DNA of 64,000 nt, from positions 1 to 64,000 of the forward strand of contig LJHT01000016.1 in assembly GCA_001295905.1 (NCBI GenBank), written 5' to 3'. The stretch is from a beta proteobacterium AAP51. Its GTDB lineage: Bacteria > Pseudomonadota > Gammaproteobacteria > Burkholderiales > Burkholderiaceae_C. Below are positions 34,400 to 43,506 of the stretch, in pieces. Both the position numbers and the translations under genes were made by a program. Every line of letters begins with the position of its first letter. The first letter of the stretch is position 1. The notes under the pieces were generated by a model. It was not told the DNA's origin. It saw only the letters and a list, made by a program, of their open reading frames with translations, and did not search any database.

Positions 34400-36508
34400 A
34401 TGCCCTCGACCTGTTTCCACCCGCTGGCCCGTGCCGCACGCGCCCTCGGGGCTGCGGCCACTGGCGCCACGCTGGCGCTGCCCGCAGCGGCCAACCACGG
34501 CGGCCCCGTCACCGGCGCGCCGCAGACCATCATCATCCGCGGCGGCCACTACGACAACGCCGTGGGCACGCAAGACGCCGCCTCGGCCGGCACCATCCGC
34601 CGCGAGCTGCTTCAAAGCCGGCCGGCGCAGCGCCCCGGGGAGGTGCTGGAGTTCGTGCCCGGCGTCATCGTCACGCAGCATTCGGGCGACGGCAAGGCCA
34701 ACCAGTACTTCCTGCGCGGCTTCAACCTCGACCACGGCACCGACTTCGCCACCCGCATCAACGGCATGCCGGTGAACATGCCCACGCACGGCCATGGCCA
34801 GGGCTACAGCGACATGAACTTCCTGCTGCCCGAACTGGTGGACCGCGTGGAATACCGCAAGGGCCCCTACTTCGCGACCGTGGGCGACTTCGCTGCCGCC
34901 GGCTCGGCCGACATCCAGTACGTGAACAGCGTGGCCGCGCCCTTCGCGCAGGTGACGCTGGGCGAAAACGGCTACCGCCGCGGCGTGGCGGGGGGCTCGG
35001 GCCTGGTGGCGCCGGGCGTCACCGCGCTGGGCGCGCTGGAGCTGATGAACACCGACGGCCCCTGGACCGTGCCCGAGCGCGTGCGCAAGCTCAACGGCGT
35101 GTTCACGCTCAGCGGCGGCACGCGGGCGCAGGGCTGGCATGTCTCGGCCCAGGCCTACCGCTCGCGCTGGACGGCCACCGACCAGGTGCCGCAGCGCCTG
35201 ATCGACGCCGGCAGCTTCAACGGCCGGCCTTTCGGTCGCTTCGACAGCCTGGACCCCACCACCGGCGGCGAAAGCCACCGCACCAGCCTCTCGGGCGACT
35301 GGCACACCGATGGCGCAGCCGGCCGCACGCAGGTTGCGGGCTACCTCATCCGCTACGACCTCGACCTCAATTCCAACTTCACCTATGCGCTGGAGCGCCC
35401 GGCCGACGGCGACCAGTTCAAGCAGACCGACCGCCGCACCGTTGCCGGCCTGGACGCCGAGCACACCGTCAGCCACGACGTGGGCAGCTTCCCCGCGCGT
35501 ACCGTGGCCGGCGTGCAGCTGCGCCACGACCGCATCCGCGTGGGCCTGTACGACAGCGTGGCGCGGCGCATCACGAACACCGTGCGTGAAGACCAGGTGC
35601 GCCAGACGCAGCTGGGCCTGTTTGCGCAGACGGCGCTGGAATTCACGCCCGAGTGGCGCGCCGTGCTGGGCCTGCGCGCCGACCGCCTGCAGGCGCGCGT
35701 GAACGCGCTCACGCTGCCGGCCAACGGCGGCAGTGCCAGCGACACGCAGCTTTCGCCCAAGCTCACGCTGGTGTGGGCGGCCACGCCCAAGACCGAGCTC
35801 TTCTTCAACACCGGCCGCGGCTTCCACAGCAACGACGCGCGCGGCATGACGGCGCGCGTCGACCCCAAGAGCGGCGACCCCGTCGACCCCGTGCCCGCGC
35901 TGGTGCCGCTGACGGGCGCCGAGATCGGCCTGCGCACCGAGGCCATCGCCGGGCTGCAGAGTTCGGTGTCGCTGTGGAGCCTGCGTTCGGCCAGCGAGCT
36001 GGTCTACATCGGCGACGCCGGGGCCACCGAAGCCAGCCTGGGCAGCCGCCGCCGCGGCATCGAGTTCAGCAACCGCTGGCAGCCGGTGCCGTGGTTCCTG
36101 TTCGATGCCGACCTGGCCTTCAGCCACGCGCGCCTGAACGATGGCAGCCGCATCCCCAACGCCATCGACCGCGTGGCCAGCGTGGCTGGCACCGTGAAAG
36201 ACCTGCAGGGATGGACCGCCAGCCTGCAATGGCGCTACCTGGGCCCCGGCGCGCTGGCCGAAGACAACAGCGTGCGCGCCTTCCCTTCGTCCACCTTCAA
36301 CCTTCGCGTTACCAAGGCCCTGGGCATGGTGTTCGGCAGCCGCGCCAGCGTCACGCTGGACGTCTTCAACCTCTTCGACCGGAAGGTGAACGACATCCAG
36401 TACTTCTACGAATCGCAGCTGCCCGGCGAAGCCGCCCCGGTGGCCGACCGCCATGTGCACCCGGCCGAACCCCGCAACCTGCGGCTGACGCTGCAGGCCA
36501 GCTTCTGA
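34400..36508 (+). CDS. TonB-dependent outer membrane receptor
   Basis: A 702-residue receptor with a signal peptide (LGAAATGATLALPAAA) and plug domain (about 60-200, with LEFVPGVIVTQHSGDGKANQ, YFLRGFNLDHGTDF and RVEYRKGPYF), followed by a 22-strand barrel ending in Phe (RLTLQASF), as expected for outer membrane insertion. Plug loops are rich in His and Gly (THGHGQGYSD). Uptake is powered by TonB in the inner membrane. Its stop overlaps the next gene, a DUF4198 periplasmic protein, by one base. That pairing suggests transport of a metal or metal complex; nickel or cobalt is a guess from the neighbour and from the urease. The start is the ATG at 34400. Confidence 0.9.
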   Translation: MPSTCFHPLARAARALGAAATGATLALPAAANHGGPVTGAPQTIIIRGGHYDNAVGTQDAASAGTIRRELLQSRPAQRPGEVLEFVPGVIVTQHSGDGKANQYFLRGFNLDHGTDFATRINGMPVNMPTHGHGQGYSDMNFLLPELVDRVEYRKGPYFATVGDFAAAGSADIQYVNSVAAPFAQVTLGENGYRRGVAGGSGLVAPGVTALGALELMNTDGPWTVPERVRKLNGVFTLSGGTRAQGWHVSAQAYRSRWTATDQVPQRLIDAGSFNGRPFGRFDSLDPTTGGESHRTSLSGDWHTDGAAGRTQVAGYLIRYDLDLNSNFTYALERPADGDQFKQTDRRTVAGLDAEHTVSHDVGSFPARTVAGVQLRHDRIRVGLYDSVARRITNTVREDQVRQTQLGLFAQTALEFTPEWRAVLGLRADRLQARVNALTLPANGGSASDTQLSPKLTLVWAATPKTELFFNTGRGFHSNDARGMTARVDPKSGDPVDPVPALVPLTGAEIGLRTEAIAGLQSSVSLWSLRSASELVYIGDAGATEASLGSRRRGIEFSNRWQPVPWFLFDADLAFSHARLNDGSRIPNAIDRVASVAGTVKDLQGWTASLQWRYLGPGALAEDNSVRAFPSSTFNLRVTKALGMVFGSRASVTLDVFNLFDRKVNDIQYFYESQLPGEAAPVADRHVHPAEPRNLRLTLQASF

Positions 36509-37365
36509 TGGGCGCCGGCAAGCTCAACCGGCCCCGGGGCGCAACCCGGGCTGTGGCGCTGGCCACGCTGCTGCTGTGCGGCACCGCCCCGGCCTGGGCC
36601 CACGACAGCTGGTTCGCCCCGCTGCCGCGCACCGACCGCGGCGAGGCCGTGTTCGCCTTCGGCACGGGCAACCAGTTTCCGGTGCAGGAAGTGACCATCC
36701 CGCTGACGCAACTGCAGCGCAGCGGTTGCCAGGGCCCGGGGCAGCGCGTGGCGCCCATGCGCTGGGTGGCCGACCGGCCGGTGGCCCTGGTGCTGCGCTC
36801 GGCGCGCCCGGTGCCCGCCACGGCGGCGCTGACTTGCTGGGCACAGCTGCACCCCATTCCTATCGAGATCGACGACGCCACGGTCGAGGTCTATCTGAAC
36901 GAGATCAGCGCCTTGCCCGCCGTGCGTGAGCGCTGGGCGGCACTGCGCGCGCGGGGCGTGCGCTTCCAGGAAACCTACACCAAGGTGGCGCGCGTGGAGC
37001 TGAACGCGCTGGAGCCCGGCGCTGCCGCCGCCGCCCCTTCCAGCGGTGGCCCAGAAGCCGTGCCCGGCCTGGCGCTGGACCTGCGCGTGGAAAGCCCGTT
37101 GCCGCTGCGCGCCGGCGACACGCTGCGCGCCCAGCTGCTGCGTGACGGCCAACCCCTGGCAGGCCTGCCGCTGGAACTGCGCAGCGACCTCAGCCCGCTG
37201 GGCATCTGGCGGCAGACCGATGCCGAAGGCCGCATCAGCGTGCCCGTGCCGCTGGCGGCGAACTGGCTGCTGCGCGGCGTGGACCTGCGTCCCGCCGAAG
37301 GCCGCCCCGACGCCTGGGACAGCCGCTTCATCACCCTGGCCTTCGAGGCCTTGCCCCGACGCTGA
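36508..37365 (+). CDS. DUF4198 (NikM-like) periplasmic protein
   Basis: A 285-residue exported protein with a signal peptide ending APAWA, immediately followed by HDSWFAPLPR. This His-Asp-x-Trp start after cleavage is typical of DUF4198/NikM-type proteins, some of which help nickel or cobalt uptake. The rest is beta-rich, with a C-terminal Ig-like module (LPLELRSDLSPLGIWRQTDAE). Two Cys (SGCQGPG and LTCWAQL) may form a disulfide. It is coupled to the TonB receptor gene by a one-base overlap. Metal transport is inferred from family and neighbour. Confidence 0.78.
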   Translation: MGAGKLNRPRGATRAVALATLLLCGTAPAWAHDSWFAPLPRTDRGEAVFAFGTGNQFPVQEVTIPLTQLQRSGCQGPGQRVAPMRWVADRPVALVLRSARPVPATAALTCWAQLHPIPIEIDDATVEVYLNEISALPAVRERWAALRARGVRFQETYTKVARVELNALEPGAAAAAPSSGGPEAVPGLALDLRVESPLPLRAGDTLRAQLLRDGQPLAGLPLELRSDLSPLGIWRQTDAEGRISVPVPLAANWLLRGVDLRPAEGRPDAWDSRFITLAFEALPRR

Positions 37366-37478
37366 AACCCCCCGCGGCGGCAGATCTCCCCCCGATGTGC
37401 GGGGTGACCGTTCGGTGTGAACTTCTTCACCATCGGTCAGCGCATGTGCGCCTTCAACCCTTCAGAACGGATGCCGTC

Positions 37479-38084
37479 ATGAGATTTGCCCACTTCGCTT
37501 TCTCCGCCCTGGCGCTGGCTGCTTCGGCGGCTGCTTCCGCCCAGACCACCACCTACGTGAGCCCGGCGGCCTTCTTCGCCAACGTGGCGCCCGGCTCCTA
37601 CACCGAGGGCTTCGCCGACCCCTTCTTCAGCGGAGACCCTTCGGCCAGCTTCTCGGGGGGCCTGTTTTCGTACACCGTGTCTGCGCCGGGCGGCCTGTAC
37701 GGCAACGGCGTGTTGATCGGCACCAACCTGCCGACCGAGGCCCTGACCATCACCTTCACGGGCGCGCCCGTCACGGCGCTGGGGGGCAACTTCTGGGCCA
37801 CGAACATCTCCGACGTGTTCCAGCCCGTGCCGGTCACGCTGACGCTCAGCAACGGGACTGTGACCACCTTCACCCCGGCCAGCGAAACCGTGGGCAGCTT
37901 CCGTGGCTTCACGACGGCGGTGCCGATTCTTTCCCTGCAGATCACCTCGACCACCGGTGTCTACGCCGGCATGGACAACTTCACCGTCGGCAGCGTCGTC
38001 CCGGAACCCGGCACTTGGCTGCTGATGGGCCTGGGCCTGGGCGCCTTGCTGCTGCGCCAGTCGCGCCGCGCGGCATCCGTCTGA
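37479..38084 (+). CDS. PEP-CTERM surface protein
   Basis: A 201-residue secreted protein: signal peptide (FSALALAASAAASA), a Thr/Ser/Gly-rich all-beta middle (about residues 25-170), and a PEP-CTERM tail (VVPEPGTWLLMGLGLGALLL, then RQSRR). Such proteins are sorted by an exosortase and often appear with exopolysaccharide. No exosortase or polysaccharide gene lies in this window. I started at the Met at 37479, where the signal peptide begins. The function of the beta domain is unknown. Confidence 0.88.
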   Translation: MRFAHFAFSALALAASAAASAQTTTYVSPAAFFANVAPGSYTEGFADPFFSGDPSASFSGGLFSYTVSAPGGLYGNGVLIGTNLPTEALTITFTGAPVTALGGNFWATNISDVFQPVPVTLTLSNGTVTTFTPASETVGSFRGFTTAVPILSLQITSTTGVYAGMDNFTVGSVVPEPGTWLLMGLGLGALLLRQSRRAASV

Positions 38085-38150
38085 TTCACCCCGTCTGATC
38101 CACCCCGCCTGCCGCGCCGCGCTGGCGCGGCACCCAGCGCTCACTCTCCG

Positions 38151-38173
38151 AGGCCCGGGCCAGACCCGGGCCT
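38151..38173 (+). terminator. Inverted repeat after the PEP-CTERM gene, possible terminator
   Basis: AGGCCCGGG / CCCGGGCCT arms around CCAGA, followed by a short TTGTCGTTT. It is GC-rich and stable but has only a weak T-run, so termination is likely and not certain. Confidence 0.55.
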
Positions 38174-38374
38174 TGTCGTTTCTGCTGCGCCTTCAGGCGC
38201 CTGACCGGCGGCTCGGGCGGGGCTCCTGTCCCGCCCGCGCTGCGCCGCTCTCGACCTTAGAAACGACTTTCAGTGAGCGCGCCAAGTCATTCATTCACAA
38301 AGGTTTTCTCTGCAGACCTGGTGCAAAAACGCCTTGTAAGTTGTTGATTTGATTGATTTTTCTGCCGCGCGGCA

Positions 38375-38404
38375 TTGACCCTGGCATCCCAGCTCAGTTA
38401 AAGT
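38375..38404 (+). promoter_or_regulatory. Putative sigma-70 promoter of the cell division cluster
   Basis: TTGACC (38375-38380) and TAAAGT (38399-38404), separated by 18 bases, in an AT-rich stretch just upstream of the MraZ boxes. From 38174 to here there is no gene. The placement matches the main promoter of the mra/dcw operon in other bacteria. The match to consensus is moderate. Confidence 0.5.
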
Positions 38405-38428
38405 GGAGTTTGGTGGTGTTTAGTGGGG
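38404..38428 (+). promoter_or_regulatory. Three MraZ-binding boxes
   Basis: TGGAG, TGGTG and TGGGG spaced exactly ten bases apart (38404, 38414 and 38424). MraZ is known to bind TGGNN-type direct repeats with this period in front of its own operon and repress it. They end five bases before the mraZ start. Confidence 0.82.
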
Positions 38429-38432
38429 AAAA

Positions 38433-38876
38433 GTGTCAGTCATGGTTTTTCGCGGCGGTCCGGTACTGACGTTGGACGGGAAGGGTCGCCTCGGCGTGCC
38501 CACCCGCTGGCGTGAGGTGCTGATGGCCACCGTGCAGGGCCAGATGGTCGTGGCCAAGAACCCCGACGGCTGCCTGTCGCTGTACCCGCTGCCGGTGTGG
38601 GAGAACTTCGAGAACAGCGTGCTGTCTCTGGCCACCGAGAACGACGCCTGGCGTCGCTTCTTCATCGGCAGCGCCACCGAGGTCGAGCTCGACGGCGCCG
38701 GCCGCGTGCTGATTCCGCCCGAGCTGCGCGACTGGGCGGGGCTGGTGGAAAAGGTGAAGTTCATGGGCGTGGGCTCGCATTTTGAGCTCTGGGACAGCGC
38801 CCGTCACGACGCCCGCGAAGCCGAGGCGCTGGCGCTGGGCCGCCCCGAAGCGCTGCGCAACCTGGTCATTCGGTGA
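38433..38876 (+). CDS. mraZ: Transcriptional regulator MraZ
   Basis: First gene of the division and cell wall cluster; a ring-forming DNA-binding protein with two AbrB-like repeats, each containing the DxxGR signature: [15 protein letters not shown] near residue 14 and [15 protein letters not shown] near 88. It has 147 residues, normal size. The start could be GTG 38433 or ATG 38442 ([14 protein letters not shown]). It should repress its own operon via the three boxes upstream. Overlaps rsmH by four bases. Confidence 0.95.
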   Translation: MSVMVFRGGPVLTLDGKGRLGVPTRWREVLMATVQGQMVVAKNPDGCLSLYPLPVWENFENSVLSLATENDAWRRFFIGSATEVELDGAGRVLIPPELRDWAGLVEKVKFMGVGSHFELWDSARHDAREAEALALGRPEALRNLVIR

Positions 38877-39805
38877 ACACCGCCCCCGCATGGCGCCACA
38901 CCACCGTGTTGTTGACCGAGGCCGTGCAGGCCCTCGTGACGCAACCGGACGGTGTCTACGTCGACGGCACCTTCGGCCGTGGCGGGCACAGCCGCGCGGT
39001 GCTGGCTTTGCTGGGGCCGGCCGGCCGCCTGCTGGCCTTCGACAAAGACCCCGAGGCCATCGCCGCGGCGCAAGACATTGCCGACCCGCGCTTTGCCATC
39101 TGCCACGCCAGCTTCGACCGCATGGCCGAAGAGCTGGCGGCGCGCGGCATCACGCAGGTGCAGGGCGTGCTGCTCGACCTGGGCATCAGCTCGCCGCAGA
39201 TCGACAACGGCGAACGCGGCTTCAGCTTTCGGTTTGACGCCCCGCTGGACATGCGCATGGACACCACGCGCGGCGAGACGGCGGCTGAATTCCTGGCACG
39301 GGCCGACGTGCGTGAAATCACGGAGGTGATACGTGACTATGGCGAAGAACGGTTTGCTTCTCCGATTGCAAAGGCGCTTGTCGCTCGCCGCGAAAGCGGC
39401 CATCCCGTCTTGCGCACCAGCGAGCTTTCCGCGCTCGTGGCTCGCACCGTCAAGACCCGCGAGCAAGGCCAGGACCCTGCAACGCGCACGTTTCAAGCTC
39501 TACGGATTCACGTCAACGCCGAGCTTGAGGCGCTGCAACAAGGCCTGAAGGCGGCGCTGGCGCTGCTGGCGCCGGGCGGGCGGCTCGTGGTCATCAGCTT
39601 CCATTCGCTGGAAGACCGCATCGTGAAGACCTTCATCGCCAGTGAAAGCCGCGAGGTGGTGGACCGCCGCGCGCCTTTCGCCCCGGCCAAGGCCATGCGC
39701 CTGAACGCCCTGGCGCGTGTGAAGCCTTCGGCCGAAGAGGTGCGAGCCAACCCGCGCGCGCGCTCGGCGGTGATGCGCGTGGCCGAGCGCAGCCTGGCGG
39801 CCTGA
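38873..39805 (+). CDS. rsmH: 16S rRNA m4C1402 methyltransferase RsmH
   Basis: Methylates N4 of C1402 in 16S rRNA (formerly MraW). The start is GTG. SAM binding is at [15 protein letters not shown] (about residue 30); [13 protein letters not shown] and [12 protein letters not shown] are the family motifs. It has 310 residues. A patch of about 190 bases (about 39325-39520) uses codons rare elsewhere here (ATA, CTA, CTT, GCT, GCA, TCT, TTT), although the protein remains conserved. Overlaps mraZ by four bases. Confidence 0.96.
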   Translation: MNTAPAWRHTTVLLTEAVQALVTQPDGVYVDGTFGRGGHSRAVLALLGPAGRLLAFDKDPEAIAAAQDIADPRFAICHASFDRMAEELAARGITQVQGVLLDLGISSPQIDNGERGFSFRFDAPLDMRMDTTRGETAAEFLARADVREITEVIRDYGEERFASPIAKALVARRESGHPVLRTSELSALVARTVKTREQGQDPATRTFQALRIHVNAELEALQQGLKAALALLAPGGRLVVISFHSLEDRIVKTFIASESREVVDRRAPFAPAKAMRLNALARVKPSAEEVRANPRARSAVMRVAERSLAA

Positions 39806-39830
39806 AGCGGCAGAGACCGGCGCACCGCCC

Positions 39831-40157
39831 ATGAAGCTGAACTTGCTGCTCATACCCGTGCTGGTGCTGGCCTTGCTGGCCAGCTGCCTGCTGCTGGTGA
39901 AGACCAGCTATGAATCGCGCCAGGTCTTCGCGCAGCTCGACGCCGCGCGGGCCGAGCAGCGCCAGCTGGATGCCGAGTTCCGCCGCCTGGATGCCGAGGC
40001 CCAGGCCCAGGGTACGCACCTGCGCGTGGAACGCACGGCGCGTGAAAAGCTGCAGATGCGCACCGCCACCCCGGCCGTCACGGCTTATGTGGTGGATGCC
40101 CAGGCTTCGGGCGCTGCCCCGGCCGCCGGGGCCCGCGCGACAGGGAGCGTGCGATGA
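39831..40157 (+). CDS. ftsL: Cell division protein FtsL
   Basis: Small bitopic divisome protein of 108 residues. It has one N-terminal membrane helix (LLLIPVLVLALLASCLLLV) and a periplasmic coiled-coil/leucine-zipper (about residues 35-75, QLDAARAEQRQLDAEFRRLD). It forms a complex with FtsB and FtsQ. Identification rests on size, topology and position between rsmH and ftsI. Overlaps ftsI by four bases. Confidence 0.92.
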   Translation: MKLNLLLIPVLVLALLASCLLLVKTSYESRQVFAQLDAARAEQRQLDAEFRRLDAEAQAQGTHLRVERTAREKLQMRTATPAVTAYVVDAQASGAAPAAGARATGSVR

Positions 40158-41923
40158 ACGCCCCCAACAGCGTGCGCAGCGTCAACTACGCCACCAGCCC
40201 CCTGCTGGCCAGCAAGACGCCGCCCTGGCGTTCGCGCTTCGTCGTGCTGCTGGTCGGCGTGGCCTTCCTGGTGCTGCTGGGGCGTGCCGTCTACCTGCAG
40301 ATCATCGCGACCGATTTCTACCAGGCCGAAGGCGAGAAGCGCTTCGTGCACAAGCAGCCGCTGCCGGCCAGCCGCGGGCGCATCCTCGACCGCAACGGCC
40401 TCGTGCTGGCCACCAGCGTGGCCCTGCCTTCCGTGCAGGTGGAGACGCGCAGCTTCAACGCCGACGTGGCCCAGCGCAAGCTGCTGGCGCAGAAGCTGCG
40501 CATGCCCCTGGCCGAGTTCAATGACCGCCTGGAAGCCGGCGGCACCGTGGTGCTGCGCCGGCACCTGGAAGAAGCCGTCTGGCAGGACATCAAGACCCTG
40601 GGCCTGCGCGGCGTGCAGGAAGTGCGCGAGTACCAGCGCCGCTACCCCGAAGGCGAGGCCGCCGCGCACGTGGTGGGCTTCACCAACATCGACGGCAAGG
40701 GGCAGGAAGGCATCGAGCTCGGCTTCCAGAAAGAGCTGGTGGGCCGGGCCGGCCAGCGCCAGGTGGTGCGCGACCGCCTGGGCCGCGTGGTCGAAGACAT
40801 CGGCGACGCCGCGCTGCCGGTGCATGGCCGCGACATCACGCTCAGCATCGACAGCAAGGTGCAGTTCTTCGCCTACCAGCGCGTGCGCGACGCCGTGCTC
40901 GAACACAAGGCCAAGGCCGGCAGCGTGGTGGTGCTCGATGTGCAAACGGGCGAGGTGCTGGCCCTGGCCAACTACCCCAGCTACGACCCCGCCAACCGCC
41001 GCAACCTCAGCGGCGCGCAGCTGCGCAACCGCGCGCTCACCGACATCTTCGAGCCCGGCTCGACGATGAAGCCCTTCGTCGCTGCGCTGGCGCTGGAGAC
41101 GGGCCGCGTCACGCCCGCCACGCCCATCAACACCGCGCCGGGCCGCATCACCATCACCGGCAGCACCATCAACGACGCCCACCCGCACGGCGTGCTGACG
41201 GTGGCCGAGGTCATCCAGAAAAGCAGCAACGTGGGCACCGTGAAGCTGGCGCTGGCGATGCCGGCGCGCGAGCTGTGGGAAACCTACACCGCCATCGGCC
41301 TGGGCCAGAAGCCGCGCATCGATTTCCCCGGCGCCGTGACCGGCCGCCTGCGCCCCTACAAGACCTGGCGCCCCATCGAACACGCCACCATGAGCTACGG
41401 CTACGGCCTCTCGGCCAGCCTTTTCCAGCTGGCGCGCGCCTACACCGTGTTCGCGCGCGATGGCGAGCTGATTCCGGTGACCATCCAGCACCAGCCCGTG
41501 GAAGAAGGTGCCGCCGTGGTGCCCGTGGCCGGCCAGCGCGTGATGAGTGCGAGGACGGCGCAGCAGGTGCGCGAGATGCTGCAGATGGCCACCGGCCCCG
41601 GCGGCACGGGCACGCTGGCGCAGGCCATCGGCTATTCGGTGGGCGGCAAGAGTGGCACCGCGCGCAAGCAGGAAGGCAAGGGCTACGGCAACAAGTACCG
41701 CGCCTGGTTCGTGGGGCTGGCGCCGGTGGCCAACCCGCGCATCGTGGTGGCGGTGATGGTGGACGAGCCCGGCAAGGGCGTCTTCTACGGCGGCCAGGTG
41801 GCCGCGCCGGTGTTCAGCCAGGTGGTGCAGCAGACGCTGCGCATGATGAACGTGGCGCCCGACATCGACGTGAAGGCGCAGATCAGCACCAAGCCCGTGG
41901 CCGGCGAGACCGAGAGCTTCTGA
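40154..41923 (+). CDS. ftsI: Penicillin-binding protein 3, peptidoglycan transpeptidase FtsI
   Basis: Septal transpeptidase. It has a membrane anchor (about residues 30-50), a pedestal domain, and the class B PBP catalytic domain. Active-site motifs: SxxK at Ser 303 (EPGSTMKPF), SxN at Ser 357 (KSSNVG) and KSGT at Lys 499 (GGKSGTARK). With 589 residues it is the usual length. It cross-links peptides at the septum with FtsW as the polymerase partner. Two bases separate it from murE. Confidence 0.97.
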   Translation: MNAPNSVRSVNYATSPLLASKTPPWRSRFVVLLVGVAFLVLLGRAVYLQIIATDFYQAEGEKRFVHKQPLPASRGRILDRNGLVLATSVALPSVQVETRSFNADVAQRKLLAQKLRMPLAEFNDRLEAGGTVVLRRHLEEAVWQDIKTLGLRGVQEVREYQRRYPEGEAAAHVVGFTNIDGKGQEGIELGFQKELVGRAGQRQVVRDRLGRVVEDIGDAALPVHGRDITLSIDSKVQFFAYQRVRDAVLEHKAKAGSVVVLDVQTGEVLALANYPSYDPANRRNLSGAQLRNRALTDIFEPGSTMKPFVAALALETGRVTPATPINTAPGRITITGSTINDAHPHGVLTVAEVIQKSSNVGTVKLALAMPARELWETYTAIGLGQKPRIDFPGAVTGRLRPYKTWRPIEHATMSYGYGLSASLFQLARAYTVFARDGELIPVTIQHQPVEEGAAVVPVAGQRVMSARTAQQVREMLQMATGPGGTGTLAQAIGYSVGGKSGTARKQEGKGYGNKYRAWFVGLAPVANPRIVVAVMVDEPGKGVFYGGQVAAPVFSQVVQQTLRMMNVAPDIDVKAQISTKPVAGETESF

Positions 41924-41925
41924 CC

Positions 41926-43506
41926 GTGGCCACGCTGCTGCACACCCCCCAAGACGCCGCCGCCTGGCTGGCCGCGCGCGTGGCGCTGCAGGCCGGCAGC
42001 CGGCTGCGCTGCGACAGCCGCCAGCTGCAGCCGGGTGATGCCTTCATCGCCTGGCCCGGCCAGGCGACCGACGGCCGGCGTTTCGTGCCCGCCGCGCTGG
42101 CGGCCGGCGCTGCGGCCTGCCTGGTGGAAGCGCAAGGCGCCGAGGCCTTTGCCTTCGACGACGAACGCATTGCCGCGCTGCCTGACCTGAAGGCGGCCAC
42201 GGGCGCCATCGCCGACCTCTGCCTCGCCCAGCCCAGCGCCGTGCTGGACGTGGTGGCCACCACCGGCACGAACGGCAAGACCAGCACCGCCTGGTGGACG
42301 GCGCAGGCGCTCACGCGGCTGGGCCGGCGCTGCGGCGTCATCGGCACGCTGGGCATCGGCGAGCCGCCGCAGGCCGGCCCGGGTGCAGGGCCCGAGGCCG
42401 GCAGCGTGGCCGCCACCGGCCTGACCACGCCCGACCCCGTGACGCTGCACCAGGCCTTCCGCGGCTTCGTCGACCTGGGCTTTGCCGCCTGCGCGCTCGA
42501 AGCTTCCAGCATCGGCCTGGTCGAGCAACGCCTGAATGCGGCGCGCATCGACGTGGCGCTGTTCACCAACCTCACGCGCGACCATCTTGATTACCACGGC
42601 AGCATGGCCGCCTATGGCGCTGCCAAGCGCCAGCTCTTCGGCTGGCCGGGGCTGCGCGCGGCGGTGCTGAACATCGACGACGCCACCGGCGCGCAGTGGG
42701 CGCAAGAGCTGCAGGGCGGCACGCTCGACGTGTGGACGGTCTCGCTGCACGGCCCCGCCCGGCTGCAGGCGCAAGACCTGCACTACGAAGCCCAGGGCCT
42801 GGCCTTCACGGTGCACGAGGGCAGCGCGCAGGCCCTGGTGCGCAGCACCCTGGTGGGCGAGTTCAATGCCAGCAACCTGCTGGTGGTGCTGGGCGGCTTG
42901 CGTGCCCTGGGCGTGCCGCTGACCGATGCCGCGGCCGTGGCCGCGCAGCTCACGCCCGTGCCCGGCCGTCTGCAGCGCGTGCCGGCCGAGCCGGCGCCGC
43001 ACGAAGCCGGCCCGGGTGTGGAAGTGGTGGTGGACTACGCCCACACCCCCGACGCCCTCGCCCAGGTGCTGCGCGCGCTGCGCCCGCTGGCCAGCGCCCG
43101 CCATGGCCGGCTGTGGTGCGTTTTCGGCTGCGGCGGCAACCGTGACGCCACCAAGCGCCCGCTGATGGGCGGCATTGCCGCCGCGGCGGCCGACCGCGTG
43201 GTGGTGACCAGCGACAACCCGCGCGACGAAGACCCGCAGGCCATCCTGGCGCAGGTGGTGGCCGGCATCGATGCCGCAAGCCGCGACGAAGTGGCCGTCA
43301 TCGAAGACCGCCGTGCCGCCATCGCCCACGCCGTGCAAGGCGCTGCACCGGGCGACGTGGTGCTGCTCGCCGGCAAGGGGCACGAGGACTACCAGGAGGT
43401 GGCCGGCGTCAGGCGCCCTTTCTCCGACCTTCAGGAAGCCCGCGCCGCGCTGCGCGCCCGTACGTCAGGGATGGTGCCCGGGGTGGCGCGAGGGGTGGTG
43501 GCATGA
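41926..43506 (+). CDS. murE: UDP-MurNAc-tripeptide ligase MurE
   Basis: Adds meso-diaminopimelate to UDP-MurNAc-L-Ala-D-Glu. The ATP-binding motif is VVATTGTNGKTSTAWW; the central motif has the carbamylated-lysine region ([20 protein letters not shown]). DNPR at about residue 429 (VVVTSDNPRDEDP) is the DAP-specificity motif, so this cell wall is meso-DAP type. At 526 residues it is a little longer than E. coli MurE (495). The start GTG lies two bases after ftsI. Confidence 0.96.
   Translation: MATLLHTPQDAAAWLAARVALQAGSRLRCDSRQLQPGDAFIAWPGQATDGRRFVPAALAAGAAACLVEAQGAEAFAFDDERIAALPDLKAATGAIADLCLAQPSAVLDVVATTGTNGKTSTAWWTAQALTRLGRRCGVIGTLGIGEPPQAGPGAGPEAGSVAATGLTTPDPVTLHQAFRGFVDLGFAACALEASSIGLVEQRLNAARIDVALFTNLTRDHLDYHGSMAAYGAAKRQLFGWPGLRAAVLNIDDATGAQWAQELQGGTLDVWTVSLHGPARLQAQDLHYEAQGLAFTVHEGSAQALVRSTLVGEFNASNLLVVLGGLRALGVPLTDAAAVAAQLTPVPGRLQRVPAEPAPHEAGPGVEVVVDYAHTPDALAQVLRALRPLASARHGRLWCVFGCGGNRDATKRPLMGGIAAAAADRVVVTSDNPRDEDPQAILAQVVAGIDAASRDEVAVIEDRRAAIAHAVQGAAPGDVVLLAGKGHEDYQEVAGVRRPFSDLQEARAALRARTSGMVPGVARGVVA

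Noticed and set aside
32861-36460. Long reverse-strand frame across carbonic anhydrase and TonB receptor
   Set aside because: It runs through several well-supported plus-strand genes and has shadow-like composition.
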